Below are positions 37,293-47,570 of a DNA stretch of 64,000 nt, piece after piece. Source of the stretch: Microcebus murinus (Eukaryota; Chordata; Mammalia; Primates; Cheirogaleidae); the NCBI RefSeq assembly GCF_040939455.1, contig NC_134109.1, positions 39,325,501 to 39,389,500 of the forward strand, given 5' to 3'. The position numbers were made by a program, and so were the translations under genes. Under the pieces are notes generated by a model. It searched no databases, was not told where the DNA came from, and worked only from the letters and a program-made list of their open reading frames with translations. Every line of letters starts with the position of its first letter. Position 1 is the stretch's first letter.

Positions 37293-37545
37293 GGACCATA
37301 GAGTGGTTAGGAGCCTGCACTTAAAGGCAGACTTTCTGGGTTCAAATCCTGGCTTAACCAGTTAGTAATGGTGTACCCTTGGGAAGCTCATATACCTTCT
37401 CTAAGCTTCAGTTTTTCATCTGAGTAATGGTGATGGTGATTATCATGCTTACATCATGGTGTTATTTTGAATATTTAAATGAGATGCTACATGGAAGCAC
37501 TTAGTGTAGTACCTGGCATGCAGTGAACACACAATAACTGTCAAC
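37293..37545 (+). repeat. MIR SINE
   Basis: Near-complete forward MIR: 'atagagtggttaggagcctgcacttaaaggcagactttctgggttcaaatcctggc', 'cttctctaagcttcagtttttcatctgagtaatgg' and 'agcacttagtgtagtacctggcatgcagtgaac'. Confidence 0.92.
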
Positions 37546-40478
37546 CAAGTGGTAGTATCAGTTCCATTTGCTTTGCCTGGCTTTGGGCAACATGGCTGTG
37601 GCAGACAGCAGCCATGTTCTTTTGGACATACCCCTCTAAGCCTGTTATGTTCTCTGACTTGAAGGGAACGAGTTTACATGTCTGTGGTCTCCGTGCAAGT
37701 CTCTTTCCTTAGGAAGGCACACAGAACAAGGCCACTGCCTCCTTTCTCGAACTCACCAAGTTCTGGAAACCTACTGTTCTGGATTGAGAGGTTGGAAGGT
37801 CCCCTCCAGTGACGTAAGGAGACAAGAGGGGAGTAGTTACAAAGACCTTTCATCCTAGATGACAGAGGGATGAACAAACTACCTATGGTACCTCAAATAC
37901 AGGGGGCTGTCAGCTCTGTGTGTGGCGTGTCTTCTCTGTTTCTCGCTTGGGATGAGGCCGGAAGTCAGCTGGAGCTGTGACAAATCCCACAACTCCCCGG
38001 CAGGGAAGCGTCTCCTGTCCCTTTGAGATCAACGCATTTTCTAAGAAGCTGATTCTGGAGGATTTGGCAATCCTACTCTAGAAATCAGGTGTCCCTGGCC
38101 CGCCTCCCACCACCCTCTCGTGGCCTGCGTTGCCCTTGAGGGCTTGGTGGGACAGGACCAGCCCAGCCCTCAGCCATGCTCCTTCTCTCAGGGAAGGGGC
38201 TGAGTCAAGGCTGTAGGAACAAGGTGGGGTGGCGATGTGGGCAGCCGGGAGGGAGAGGCACTAGGGAGGATCAGAGGCCACCCTGCGAGGGGTGCTTAGT
38301 CATTCTCCCTTCCAGACTCCCTGCCACGCTGTCTTAGCCCTGAACCAGCTGAAAACACTGCCATCCTCCACTTAAAAAGAAGCAATCAGTGATGATCTAC
38401 AAGTCAGAAATTAGGCCAAATTTAGTCACAGGAATGCAATTCACAGTCACATCCCTTGAAGCCAACTCTCCTGGCCAGGAGGAAGCAGTTACTGAGGACG
38501 TGGCCTTTGTCCCTGGCTCCCGCAGGGCAGTGGCAGCGTTGCTGGTGAGCCTGGTGACCACAGTGCTGGCTTCTGTGCTCCCCAAAGACTGAGAACCTGC
38601 CCAAATATATCTCAAAGGTGATTTTTTTCGCAAGTTGTGCTTACATGTGACCTCTTTGTGGTTAAAAGATGAATTAGTCAATTAGAACTTAAGACCCGAA
38701 TGAACTTTAGAAGCAGTATCTGCTGTGCTACATGAAATATTTCATTCAACTTGTCTCACCCTGATCTGGGAAGAAAAATATGTCCGAGGGCAGGGGGTCA
38801 CCCGCCTGCAAAGCGGGTGACCCCCCACTCAAGCCCTCCTCTGCTCATGGTGATCATAAGGCTGGCTCTACAGGAGCTGCGGACAAAGCAAACAAAGCCA
38901 CTTGCTGTTCAGGAGGAACCTCAAGCCTACCATTGTGGTTTATGGCTTTGAAGAAGTTGAAGGTGCCACTCTTCTCTTCTCTTCTAGAGAAGAGTCCATC
39001 TGAATCCACAAATCCCAAGACTGACATCTGAGCTGTGCCCTATGGAAGGATGGTGTCAGCTGCCGGCTGACAAGCCAAGGGCTGCGGGGCGGTAGGGGGT
39101 GGAGTGGGGAACGGCACTGGAGTACTGAATCCACTCAACACTTCCGCAAGTGCCTGCTCCCAGGAAGAGGGCAGGGGTCCTGGGTGCAACCTCACATTAG
39201 GCCAGCCAAAATGCACATCTGGGCTCAGGTGACAGTGGCAGCTCCTGTGGAGTTTCCCCGTCCTGCTCTCTCTCATTTTGCAAAAGCAGCTGTATCGCTA
39301 GAGACTGGCTGTGCCATTCCCAGCCATTCTTGGTCCAGGGTAACTGGGTGGGACTCAAGAACATGCCTGGGAGGCTCTGGCGTGGGCCTTATCTGCTGTC
39401 TCCATAGTCACAGGTATCCCTTACTGGGCTCTCTTTCCCTATTCCTTAAGGACAGGAGTCAAGTATCTTTATGTCCTACAAAGACTAGCTCAGGGGCTTG
39501 CATGTGCTGTTGAAAATGTTAAGTGAAATCCTTCACTCACACACTGGATGTGGGGTACTGAGCACCTGCCACACTCACAGCCTCTTCTGGTGGCCTGGAT
39601 CTTGCTTTATGCCACATGACCTTGCTGCCCTGCATCAGAGGATGGCACCTGAGTCTGAGGTGGCTGTCTCACACACCGGCCTGTAGCCTGGAGGTGGCTC
39701 AGTCCAACAAGAACTAACAGTTTGGCTGTTTTTCATTTTGATTTATGCTCCCAAACTATTTTACAGTACTTACAAATTTTGATGATGGTTTTAGAAGAGT
39801 AAATGTGTTTCTAAATGATGCATGTAATTTTAACTGGACAAAGAAAGCCTCAGGGTTATATCATTCAAGGATATATATCCTGCTGTTCACTTTGGAGTTT
39901 GTGATCTGTTGGAGTTTGTGACTCCACTCGTTTCTACTACTTTTGTGGCCACCAACTGATGGATCCCTTCACAGATCTTTAACCAAACTCCGCAGAGAGA
40001 AGATCTGATTGGTACACTGTCTTTTTCTATTCTCACTATAGTTTATTTGTCCCCAGAGAATGAGAAGTTGAGTGTTCTTAATTAATCCACATAAATCCAT
40101 ACATATCCCTATAAGATGTTTACATGACAGACATTGTCAACAAATGTGACATGATAATCAATAATAATATCTTCTAAAAGATAAGTCTTGGGTTTAGCTA
40201 ATTACATGACCACCCTGTACAAAATTTCCTTTTCCAAACCATTGAGGATTTGAGGGCATCCATCCTAGATGTAGTCAGAGGGGAAAAAAAGGTCATTGAA
40301 TTTCTAATAGGAAAACTATAAGATAAACGATACTAGATAAATATTGCCAGAAAGACACAGTGGTTGCTAAAGGTTCCTGACCACGATTGGTGCCTCCCAG
40401 GGTGGCCTCCAGGAATCCCTGATGGTCCCAGGTGGCCTGTGGCTGAAAGGTATGGTGTTGTCAAGAACCAAGGACATT
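37546..40478. other. Intergenic, GC-moderate unique DNA
   Basis: About 2.9 kb with no named repeat. Many overlapping frames of 60-109 codons on both strands show no domain and no consistent coding side. A strong hairpin lies at 38793-38825. Some of this may be regulatory, which I cannot test. Confidence 0.4.
38793..38825. repeat. Perfect 13-bp hairpin
   Basis: GGGGGTCACCCGC (38793-38805), 7-base loop CTGCAAA, then GCGGGTGACCCCC (38813-38825). The arms are exact reverse complements and GC-rich. Confidence 0.95.
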
Positions 40479-40960
40479 TTGATTCTACTCAAGATGGAGT
40501 ATCAGGGACCAGATTAATTCTTCCACATGAAGCAACTAAGAAAAACAGACAAAATACATGAAGCAAAGGTTCTCAAGACATTGGATGACCAAGCAACAAG
40601 GCACAGGGATCCCTGAGAGAAAGGAAACCTAAGCCTGATGAGCACTTCATCCTCCTGTTGAGGGGGAGGTTCCAGGCCATGGCACAGGGAGGGGGACACA
40701 ATGAAGCCCGTGGCTTGGTGAGAAGACAGAATGATAAGTCCAGGGACGAGAAGGCCCATTAGAATTCTCGAACCAAGGTCCCTGAGAAAGCTGAAGAGGG
40801 GAAGGGCTGTGGAAATCTGCAGAGATTCCTGCAAGTCGTCAGCTGAGTTCCAATCAGCATGGGAGGAAACCTACCCCAGACCTGGGATGGAACCACCCAG
40901 CCCCAGACCATGATGTAAACATGCCACATGTTCAGTAGCTAACTTTAAGTGACTTCAGCT
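40479..40960 (+). repeat. Old L1M 5'-region fragment (tentative)
   Basis: Words such as 'ccagattaattcttccacatgaagcaactaagaaaaacagacaaaatacatgaagcaaagg' resemble the 5' UTR of old L1M elements. No ORF1 follows. Confidence 0.4.
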
Positions 40961-41859
40961 TAACTGGGGAACTTAGACAGTATCACCCTCTATTTGATGA
41001 ATAAAGAATATCAGTTAATAACAAAACCTTCTTTTGCGCTGGCTGCTAGGAAGACCAAAACCAATTGGAGCCCGTATGACCTGCATTTTGTGTACTAGCC
41101 TTACTGCAGGCTTCATCTTGCTTATGCTACCCTTGCTTCCCTTAACCCTAATTCTCTCTCTTAAAAAAAAAATCACCAGATTGCATAGGTTTGAAAACTA
41201 CCTTTTAGAATAAGGTATAAACAAATAGTAAAGTCAGGACTCATGTCAGGAGAAGAAAAATTCTAGTTTTGATTTTTGGAGAAGCCAGTGAAACAAAGAT
41301 TAGGAGTGGAAGTTTGTCTAAATCTTTCAGGATTGATGAAAAATAGTAAAAATCCACAAGATACAAAAGAGGGGATAAAACACAAGGATGGGAAGATTGA
41401 TGCAATGTTCCCTGAGAGAGAAAACTTTTGATAATACATTGTCAACGTCCACTCTGCTCTCCAGGGCACACTGTCCAGACTCCAGGCCAAAGACAGGCTG
41501 GGGGAGAGGGAGACAGGAAGTTGGGGTTGGGGAAGCTCAGAGACAGAGGAGTTGGAATGGACTGGCAGTGACAAACGAACTCACAGTCAGAGTGGAGAGC
41601 GACAGTGGGTTGAGTCTCAGGACAGAGGAAGGAAGGGATGGGGTGAGAATATGTTAGACACATTTGTTAATCTTCAAGAAGCTAAAAGTTGGAGAGAAAA
41701 GGCAAAGCTTTTCCTTATAGCAGAAGGAAGGAAGGGAGTTAGAAAATCAACTGATGCTAAAATTGGTGGGTGAGAGTTAAATGAGGAATAGCTATTCACA
41801 CAGCCTTGAATTTGTGGGGAGATTTCCCCACTAATTATATATAAATTGCAAAGGGAAAA
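40961..41859. other. Intergenic, nothing recognised
   Basis: Unique-looking DNA. Overlapping frames on both strands at 41263-41773 (73-103 codons) show no domain. Confidence 0.4.
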
Positions 41860-42504
41860 ACAATGACGTTACAGTGTAAAACCAGCAAGCATCACCTTAA
41901 CCAAGTGAGCACAGAAAACATCACCAGTAACGGGACGAATAAATAACACGTGCTTCCCGACGTGATGCGCTAACATGGACGTGACATCAGTCCTGTAGGG
42001 TTCCTGCCAACACCGCATAATCTGAAATTGTTAATGAGAAAGCCAAACCCCAGTTGAGGGATGTTCTCAGAATAACTGGCCTCTACTCCTCAAAAGTGTC
42101 AAAGTCAATAAAGACAAAGGCAGGCTGAGGAACTTTTCCGGACTAAAGAAACTTAGGAGATGTGACAACTGAATGCAATTGCATAATCCTGGTTGAAACT
42201 TGGAGTGGGAAAAAATAGCTGTAATAGACATTTTGGGGTAATCCATGAAATTTGAATATGGACTGTGGATTAGGTAACAGTATTTTATCAATGTTATACT
42301 TCCTGTTTGTGATGATTATACTGTGATTGTAAGAAAACATCCTGGCTCTCGGGAAATATACATTGAAGTATTTAGTGATAAAGAAGCATAATGTTTCCAA
42401 CTTCTTAAATAGTTCAGAAAACCAGATATATATAAAGAGAGAGATAAAAACAGATGTGGCAAAATATAAACAACTGGTAAATGTAGGTAAATGGTATTGG
42501 GAAT
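41860..42504 (+). repeat. Ancient LINE 3'-end-like repeat, family not assigned
   Basis: 'ggaacttttccggactaaagaaacttaggagatgtgacaactgaatgcaattg', 'ttttggggtaatccatgaaatttgaatatggactgtggattaggtaacagtatttta' and 'atgtggcaaaatataaacaactggtaaatgtagg' form a known old repeat that I think is an L1M-type 3' end. Confidence 0.55.
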
Positions 42505-42566
42505 AAACCGAACTTTACCAAAATTAAAAACTTTTGTGCATAAAATGACACTTATTAAGAGTATAT

Positions 42567-42907
42567 GCCGGGCGCGGTGGCTCACGCCTGTAATCCTAGC
42601 ACTCTGGGAGGCTGAGGCGGGCTGATTGCTTGAGGTCAGGAGTTCGAAACCAGCCTGAGCAAGAGCGAGACCTCGTCTCTACTATAAATAGAAAGAAATT
42701 AATTGGCCAACTAATATATATATAAAATTAGCCGGGCATGGTGGCGCATGCCTGTAGTCCCAGCTACTCGGGAGGCTGAGGCAGCAGGATTGCTTGAGCC
42801 TAGGAGTTTGAGGTTGCTGTGAGCTAGGCTGACGCCATGGCACTCACTCTAGCCTGGGCAACAAGCGAGACTCTGTCTCAAAAAAAAATAAAAAAAATAA
42901 AAAAAAA
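42567..42907 (+). mobile_element. Alu SINE, strepsirrhine dimer
   Basis: From GCCGGGCGCGGTGG to an A/AATAA-rich tail, with the lemur-type CCTGAGCAAGAGCGAGACC and TTAATTGGCCAACTAATATA. Flanking duplication AAGAGTATAT at 42557-42566 and 42908-42917. Very similar to the copy at 15586. Confidence 0.96.
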
Positions 42908-42917
42908 AAGAGTATAT

Positions 42918-43212
42918 GGCCATGCACAGTAGCTCATGCCTAGAATCCTAGCACTTTGGGAGGCCCACCCAGAAGCGCTTGAGGCCAGGAGTTTGAGACC
43001 AGCCTGACCAAGAACAAGATCTCATCTCTACAAAAACAGGAAGATTAGCCGAACGTGGTGGTGTGCGCCGGTAGTCCCAGGTACTCAGGTGGCTGAGGCA
43101 GGAGGATCCCTTTAGCTTAGGAGTTTGAAGTTGCTGTGAGCTACGATGAGACCACTGCACTCTAGCCTGGGTGACAGAGTAAGACTCTGTCTTAAAAAAA
43201 AAAAAAAAAAAG
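42918..43212 (+). mobile_element. Older Alu dimer
   Basis: 'ggccatgcacagtagctcatgcctagaatcctagcactttggg' through 'gcctgggtgacagagtaagactctgtctt' and an 18-A tail. No ATATATA spacer in the linker; more diverged than its left neighbour, which landed exactly at its 5' end. Confidence 0.92.
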
Positions 43213-43907
43213 TACAAAGGCAATCCACAGAATGAGAGAAAATATTTGCAAATCACGTATCTGATAAGGGATTAATATAAAGAACTCCTATAACTCATCA
43301 CACACCAAAAACCCCAATTCAACTCAAAATGGGCAAATAACTTTAAATAGGCATTTCTCTGAAGAAGGTTTACAATTGCCAAAAAGCATAAGAAAAGATG
43401 CTCAATATCATTAGGCATTAGGGAAATGCAAATCAAAACCACGAGATACCATTGCACACCCATTAGAATGGCTGTTATTTAACAAACAGAAAATAAGTGT
43501 TGTTAAGGATGTGGGAGAATTGGAACCCTACGTTTTGCTGGTGGGAATGTGAAATGGTACAGCTGCTGTGGAAAACGGTTTGGCAATTCCTCAGTAAGCT
43601 GAACACAGAATTATTATGCCACATGATCCAGCAATTCCACTCCTAGATATAAAATCCAATGAATTGAAAGCAGGGACTCAAACGTACACACCAATGTTCA
43701 CAGCAACATTATCCACAATAGCCAAGAAGTGGAAGAAACCCAAGTGTTTTATGAATGGACAAGTGGATAAACAGAGGTATGTACCTAAGATGGGATACTA
43801 TTCTGCCATAAAAAGCAATGTCGTTCTGATACATGCTCCAACTTGGATAAACCTTGAAAAGATTATGCTAAGTGAAATAAGCCAGGCACAAAAGGCCAAA
43901 GAATGTA

Positions 43908-44478
43908 CAGCAGGTCCTCAAAAAATGTCGTTTCATTCAACGTCATTTAGTCATAATAATGAGGAAAAAAATTTCTTCCCATTCGGGGCCACTGTGTGGA
44001 GACTGCACCCCCCCCCATCTCCGTGGGTTTTCTCTGGGTTCTCCAGTTTCCTCACACACCCCAAAGCTGCGTGTGAGGTGAGCTGGCTGGCCTCCGTGGG
44101 CCCGGTGTGAGGGTGTGTGTGTGTGAGCATGTCTTGCTGTGGCATGGCGCCCTGTCCAGGGCTGGGTCCCCGCCTTGCGGCCTGAGCTGCCAGATGGGCG
44201 CTGGCCACCCCTGACCATGAACTGGAATAAGTGAGCAAATAATGATCTTACTTTTTATTAATCTTCCTTTAAAGTACATAAATCTCACATGTATTTCAAT
44301 GTTTAACAGAAGTCTTTATTTAGAAGTTTGGTGATGTTTTTGTGACCAGAAATGTGCCATAAGAACTTAACTCTTGCTTATATCATTGCCTGAGGCAAAA
44401 TCGGTTTCCTTATGTGTTGTTTCTCTTAAAGTCATACCTTCCAGGAAACTACTGACCACGTTAAGTAGGGACTTACTG
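43908..44478 (+). mobile_element. Tigger/pogo-type non-autonomous DNA transposon inside the L1
   Basis: Flanked by TA at 43906-43907 and 44479-44480. The ends pair as inverted repeats: CAGCAGGTCCTC on the left and CAGTAAGTCCCTAC read inward from the right. It holds CATTCAACGTCATTTAG near the left end and a GC-rich body ('ctctgggttctccagtttcctcacacaccccaaagctgcg', 'gccctgtccagggctgggtccccgccttgcggcctgagctgcc'). No transposase frame is seen. The Tigger-like assignment rests on TA target, CAG ends and end sequence; the subfamily is not named. Confidence 0.7.
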
Positions 44479-44760
44479 TATTATTCCTCCTATATGGAAT
44501 ATTTAAGATAGGCAGATTCCTAGAGGCAAAGTGGAGTAGAGGTCTCCACACTTCCCGGGAAGGGGAGAACAGGGAGGTATTGCTTAATGGGTACAGAGTT
44601 TCTGTTTGGGATGACAAAAAAGCTGTTTATAGTGGCGATGGTTACACAACACTGTAAATGTACTCAATGGCACTGAATGGTCACTTAAAAAGGGTCAAAA
44701 TGGTAAATTTTGTTATGCATACTTTACCACAAAAAATTATGTCAAGAAAAATAATAATAA

Positions 44761-45015
44761 AGCTGGTGTGATCTTCCTTGAGAAGTTAATTTGGGTAGCT
44801 CATGTTGATCACAAAGGTTTGGAACAAAGTGTTTTCTTCTAGCCTTGAGAATTTTTTTGAACAGGTTATTTTAAATTATAGCAGGAGATAAGCCTAGCAT
44901 ATCTTATTAATATTCTTCAACTTATACAACAATCCCTACCACTTTCTGATTTTTCTGTCTTTCCCCTGTATCACAAGACAATGACTGAAAAGACTGACCC
45001 CAAACCTGGAGATTT
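44761..45015. other. Intergenic, nothing recognised
   Basis: AT-rich gap between the L1 and the next Alu. Confidence 0.4.
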
Positions 45016-45029
45016 AAGATAGTCTAACA

Positions 45030-45369
45030 GGCCGGGCGAGGTGGCTCACGCCTGTAATCCTAGCACTCTGGGAGGCCGAGACGGGTGGATCGTTTGAGCT
45101 CAAGAGTTCGAGACCAACCTGAGTAAGAGCAAGAGCAAGAGCCTGTCTCTACTAAAAATAGAAAGAAAATTAACTGGACAACTAAAAATATATATAGAAA
45201 CAATTAGCCGGGCAGGGTGGCATGTGCCTGTAGTCCCAGCTACTTGGGAGGCTGAGGCAGGAGGATCACTTGAGCCCAGGAGTTTGAGGTTGCTGTGAGC
45301 TAGGCTGATGCCATGGCACTCTAGCCCAGGCAACAGAGTGAGACTCTGTCACCAAAAAAAAAAAAAAGC
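45030..45369 (+). mobile_element. Alu SINE, strepsirrhine dimer (second subtype)
   Basis: From GGCCGGGCGAGGTGG to an A-tail. The linker reads TTAACTGGACAACTAAAAATA then ATATATAG, a spacer different from that of the other two lemur-type copies. The left arm carries an expanded GAGCAAGAGCAAGAGC. The 13-bp duplication AAGATAGTCTAAC is at 45016-45028 and 45370-45382. Confidence 0.96.
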
Positions 45370-45382
45370 AAGATAGTCTAAC

Positions 45383-46719
45383 TTAAAATAGAGGTCTGGG
45401 GCAAACATAAAATTCCCCGTGGCAGTCCCAGAAGCACCTCAGAGATAAGGGGCCGTCCTCTAAAGAAGATGAGGACGCAGCACACGCAGCAAACAGTCAC
45501 CAGGTGCGGGTGGCCGATTGAGGCCTCTCACAGGAGCAGGCTGGCCTGGAGCATACTTCAGGGTTAGTGACAGCAGGGGTTTGTTTATTCAATGTTGGTT
45601 ACTCATTCTCCCAGCAACACTGGGAAGGCAGGCTGGAGAGGCAGTAAGGGAAGCCTCTCTAGTGAGCAGAGTCCACTCTGCTGGGATTTGTTTCTGTTGC
45701 TTAACGCTTATACTCAGAGAATTTCTGCTCTCGAAAATGACACTCACCAAGATATTATTGTTTTACCGCATGTCCTAGCCACAACTGGTGTAGGTTACTG
45801 TTTTAGAATAGGAGAGTACACTGGGTGGAGGGAAGCCTTCTGATAAAACTAAGGGTTTTGCAATGTTTTTGCCCAAATTCCCATAGTCAGAATGAATGGA
45901 TTTGTGCAATAGCTTTAGAAACAGATCAAAGAGTATTCACACAATTATACATCTTAGCATAGCTGCATCAGAAATAAATGACCAATAAATTGGAAGCACT
46001 GTTTTATAAAGATTTTTACATTATAAAATGTTGTCCATTGTGAAAAACTTGAAAAATGTGAAATATGACAAACTGTCAAATTCTTGAATGCTATTAGCAA
46101 TAATTCCACCTTCTGAATGTTAATGTCATTTTTTTCTGGCTTGGCGGGTGGTGGCAGAGGGCAGAGGGCAGAGGCAGCGGCGCCAAGAGCCAATGGGAAC
46201 CCTCGACCCCTCAAACAGCATCTCACGTGGTCTCGGCCTCTGCTCCCTCGTCCTCGCCTCAAAGTGCACAGTGCAAATCCGACCACGACTCCTGGCACGT
46301 GCTGGCCAGATGCTAGCCAGGCCAGCTAAGTGGTGCATGGCTATGGTCATGAACATTTTCTACGGTGGATTCACAACTCTGCCAGAACCACTGCCAAGTC
46401 TCTCTCCAGTCCACACCTCTTCCAGAACACTCCACTCGGGTGGAGGACCTGAACAGGTGAATTTCCCTGACTGGGCAGTCAAACAAAAAGTATTTAAAGA
46501 CTGCTAGGGATGGGGCAGCACTGCATTGGGTGGCATACGGGGAAGGACAACTCTTCAAGTGTTAAAATGCCACTGGATTTGAGAATAAAGTTGACTTCAG
46601 ATAGGCAACGTCTATTCAAAGTGCCTGGAAACTAAATGAAAGCTCTTTTTAAGAAAAGGACACAAAAAGCAGGCTTTTTCTTCAGGATGTACCTTTTATG
46701 TAATCCTCCCTCAGCCCCC
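45383..46719. other. Intergenic, with a small GC-rich patch
   Basis: Unique-looking DNA. The patch at 46140-46330 has (GGCAGAG)-type short repeats and a GCAGCGGCGCCAAG word. Frames of 70-119 codons on both strands (46117-46507) are not recognisable; I see no retro-copy hallmark. Confidence 0.4.
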
Positions 46720-46900
46720 TTAGGGCTGAGACCAGCATCATCACTGGCCTCTGCTGCCTTCTCTACCTGATGTTTCGTTTGCTCACTTGTTTCCTCTGCG
46801 TGGAAAACTCTTCCTACTTAGCCTTGCCTACGTGAATCCAGCCACACCTTCAAAGCCCAGTGGTGCTACTTCTTCCTCACAGATGCAGGAACACTAACCT
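46720..46900 (+). repeat. L2 LINE fragment
   Basis: Blocks like 'gcgtggaaaactcttcctacttagccttgcc' and 'cacaccttcaaagcccagtggtgctacttcttcctcac' follow the L2 3' region in forward order. Confidence 0.65.
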
Positions 46901-47149
46901 CTTCTTAATAATTATGAACACTTAAAATGAGACCATTCATGTGGTCTCAGCCTCTCAGCTTGCAAACACATAACGCAGTCTCATTTTCTGCGGACGCACA
47001 CACGCAGTCTTAGGTCGTCAAATACATATGGGGGACCACGGTAGTGATTAGGGTTGTTGCCAAACATTCTGGTTTGTTCTTTCAGATTCCCTTGAACTTG
47101 CATGTGGCTTGCTTTGTCCAGTGAAACAATTCCGGCAGGGGGAACAGCT
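46901..47149. other. Intergenic, nothing recognised
   Basis: Unique-looking DNA with some CpGs near 46990-47030. Confidence 0.4.
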
Positions 47150-47400
47150 AGAACAAGTGCCTTTAAGATCTAGGGTTTGAGTGAGACAGGCATGCTCTGG
47201 GGATAGATGGGAGACCAATGTGACTAAATCAAAATGAGGGAGATGCGTGTGAGGGAGGTGAGCCCAAGAAGTCACTGGGACCAGATCATATAGGGGCTCG
47301 GTAGGCCACTGGAAAGACTGAGTGAAATGCGAACCACAGTAGGAATTTGAACACAGGAGTGACATGATCTGAGCAGGGACAGGGGAGGATGCAAGGATTC
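47150..47400 (+). repeat. Ancient repeat, family not assigned (related to 2746-3300)
   Basis: 'ccagatcatataggggctcggtaggccactggaaagac' and 'tttgaacacaggagtgacatgatctgag' are typical of an old mammalian repeat whose name I cannot give. It lies just past the PPM1A end. Confidence 0.55.
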
Positions 47401-47454
47401 ACTGGGGATGAGGATGGGTAACTTTCAGTGTGAAGCTTCCAACTTAACCTTCAC

Positions 47455-47520
47455 TGCTGAAGGGCTTTTAAAGCTTCCCAGGTCATTCTGCTTTGCTGGC
47501 AGGTTGAGAACCACTACTTC
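47455..47520 (+). repeat. MER5A remnant
   Basis: Ends with 'ggttgagaaccactacttcag', the MER5A terminal motif, after an 'aaagcttcccaggtcattctg' block. Confidence 0.65.
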
Positions 47521-47564
47521 AGAGAAGCCAGGGAACCAATAAACAGAAGGGAAATCTACAATAT

Positions 47565-47570
47565 TTTATT
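47565..47570 (-). terminator. PPM1A: Candidate distal polyadenylation signal AATAAA of PPM1A
   Basis: The plus strand reads TTTATT, that is AATAAA on the transcribed strand. Cleavage would be expected near 47545-47552. The following minus-strand DNA is T/GT-rich. This is the last good hexamer before recognisable repeats start, so it is the best candidate for the distal end of the transcript. Confidence 0.55.

Larger units (their letters stand above)
42505..44760 (+). mobile_element. L1M LINE 3' part, interrupted by two Alus and a Tigger-type element
   Basis: L1 pieces at 42505-42566, 43213-43907 and 44481-44760 join into one ordered L1. The first ends in ORF2 ('aaaattaaaaacttttgtgcata'). The second continues ORF2 ('gagagaaaatatttgcaaatcacgtatctgataagg' up to 'agtgaaataagccaggcacaaaaggcc'). 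The third gives the 3' UTR ('gggtacagagtttctgtttggg', 'ggttacacaacactgtaaatgtactcaatggcactgaatggtcact'). The 164-codon frame 43616-44110 starts in ORF2 (HDPAIPLLDIKSNE) and runs into the Tigger-type insert. Confidence 0.88.

Noticed and set aside
43943..44288. Overlapping minus frames of 78-95 codons
   Set aside because: They fall in the GC-rich body of the Tigger-type element and have no transposase motif.
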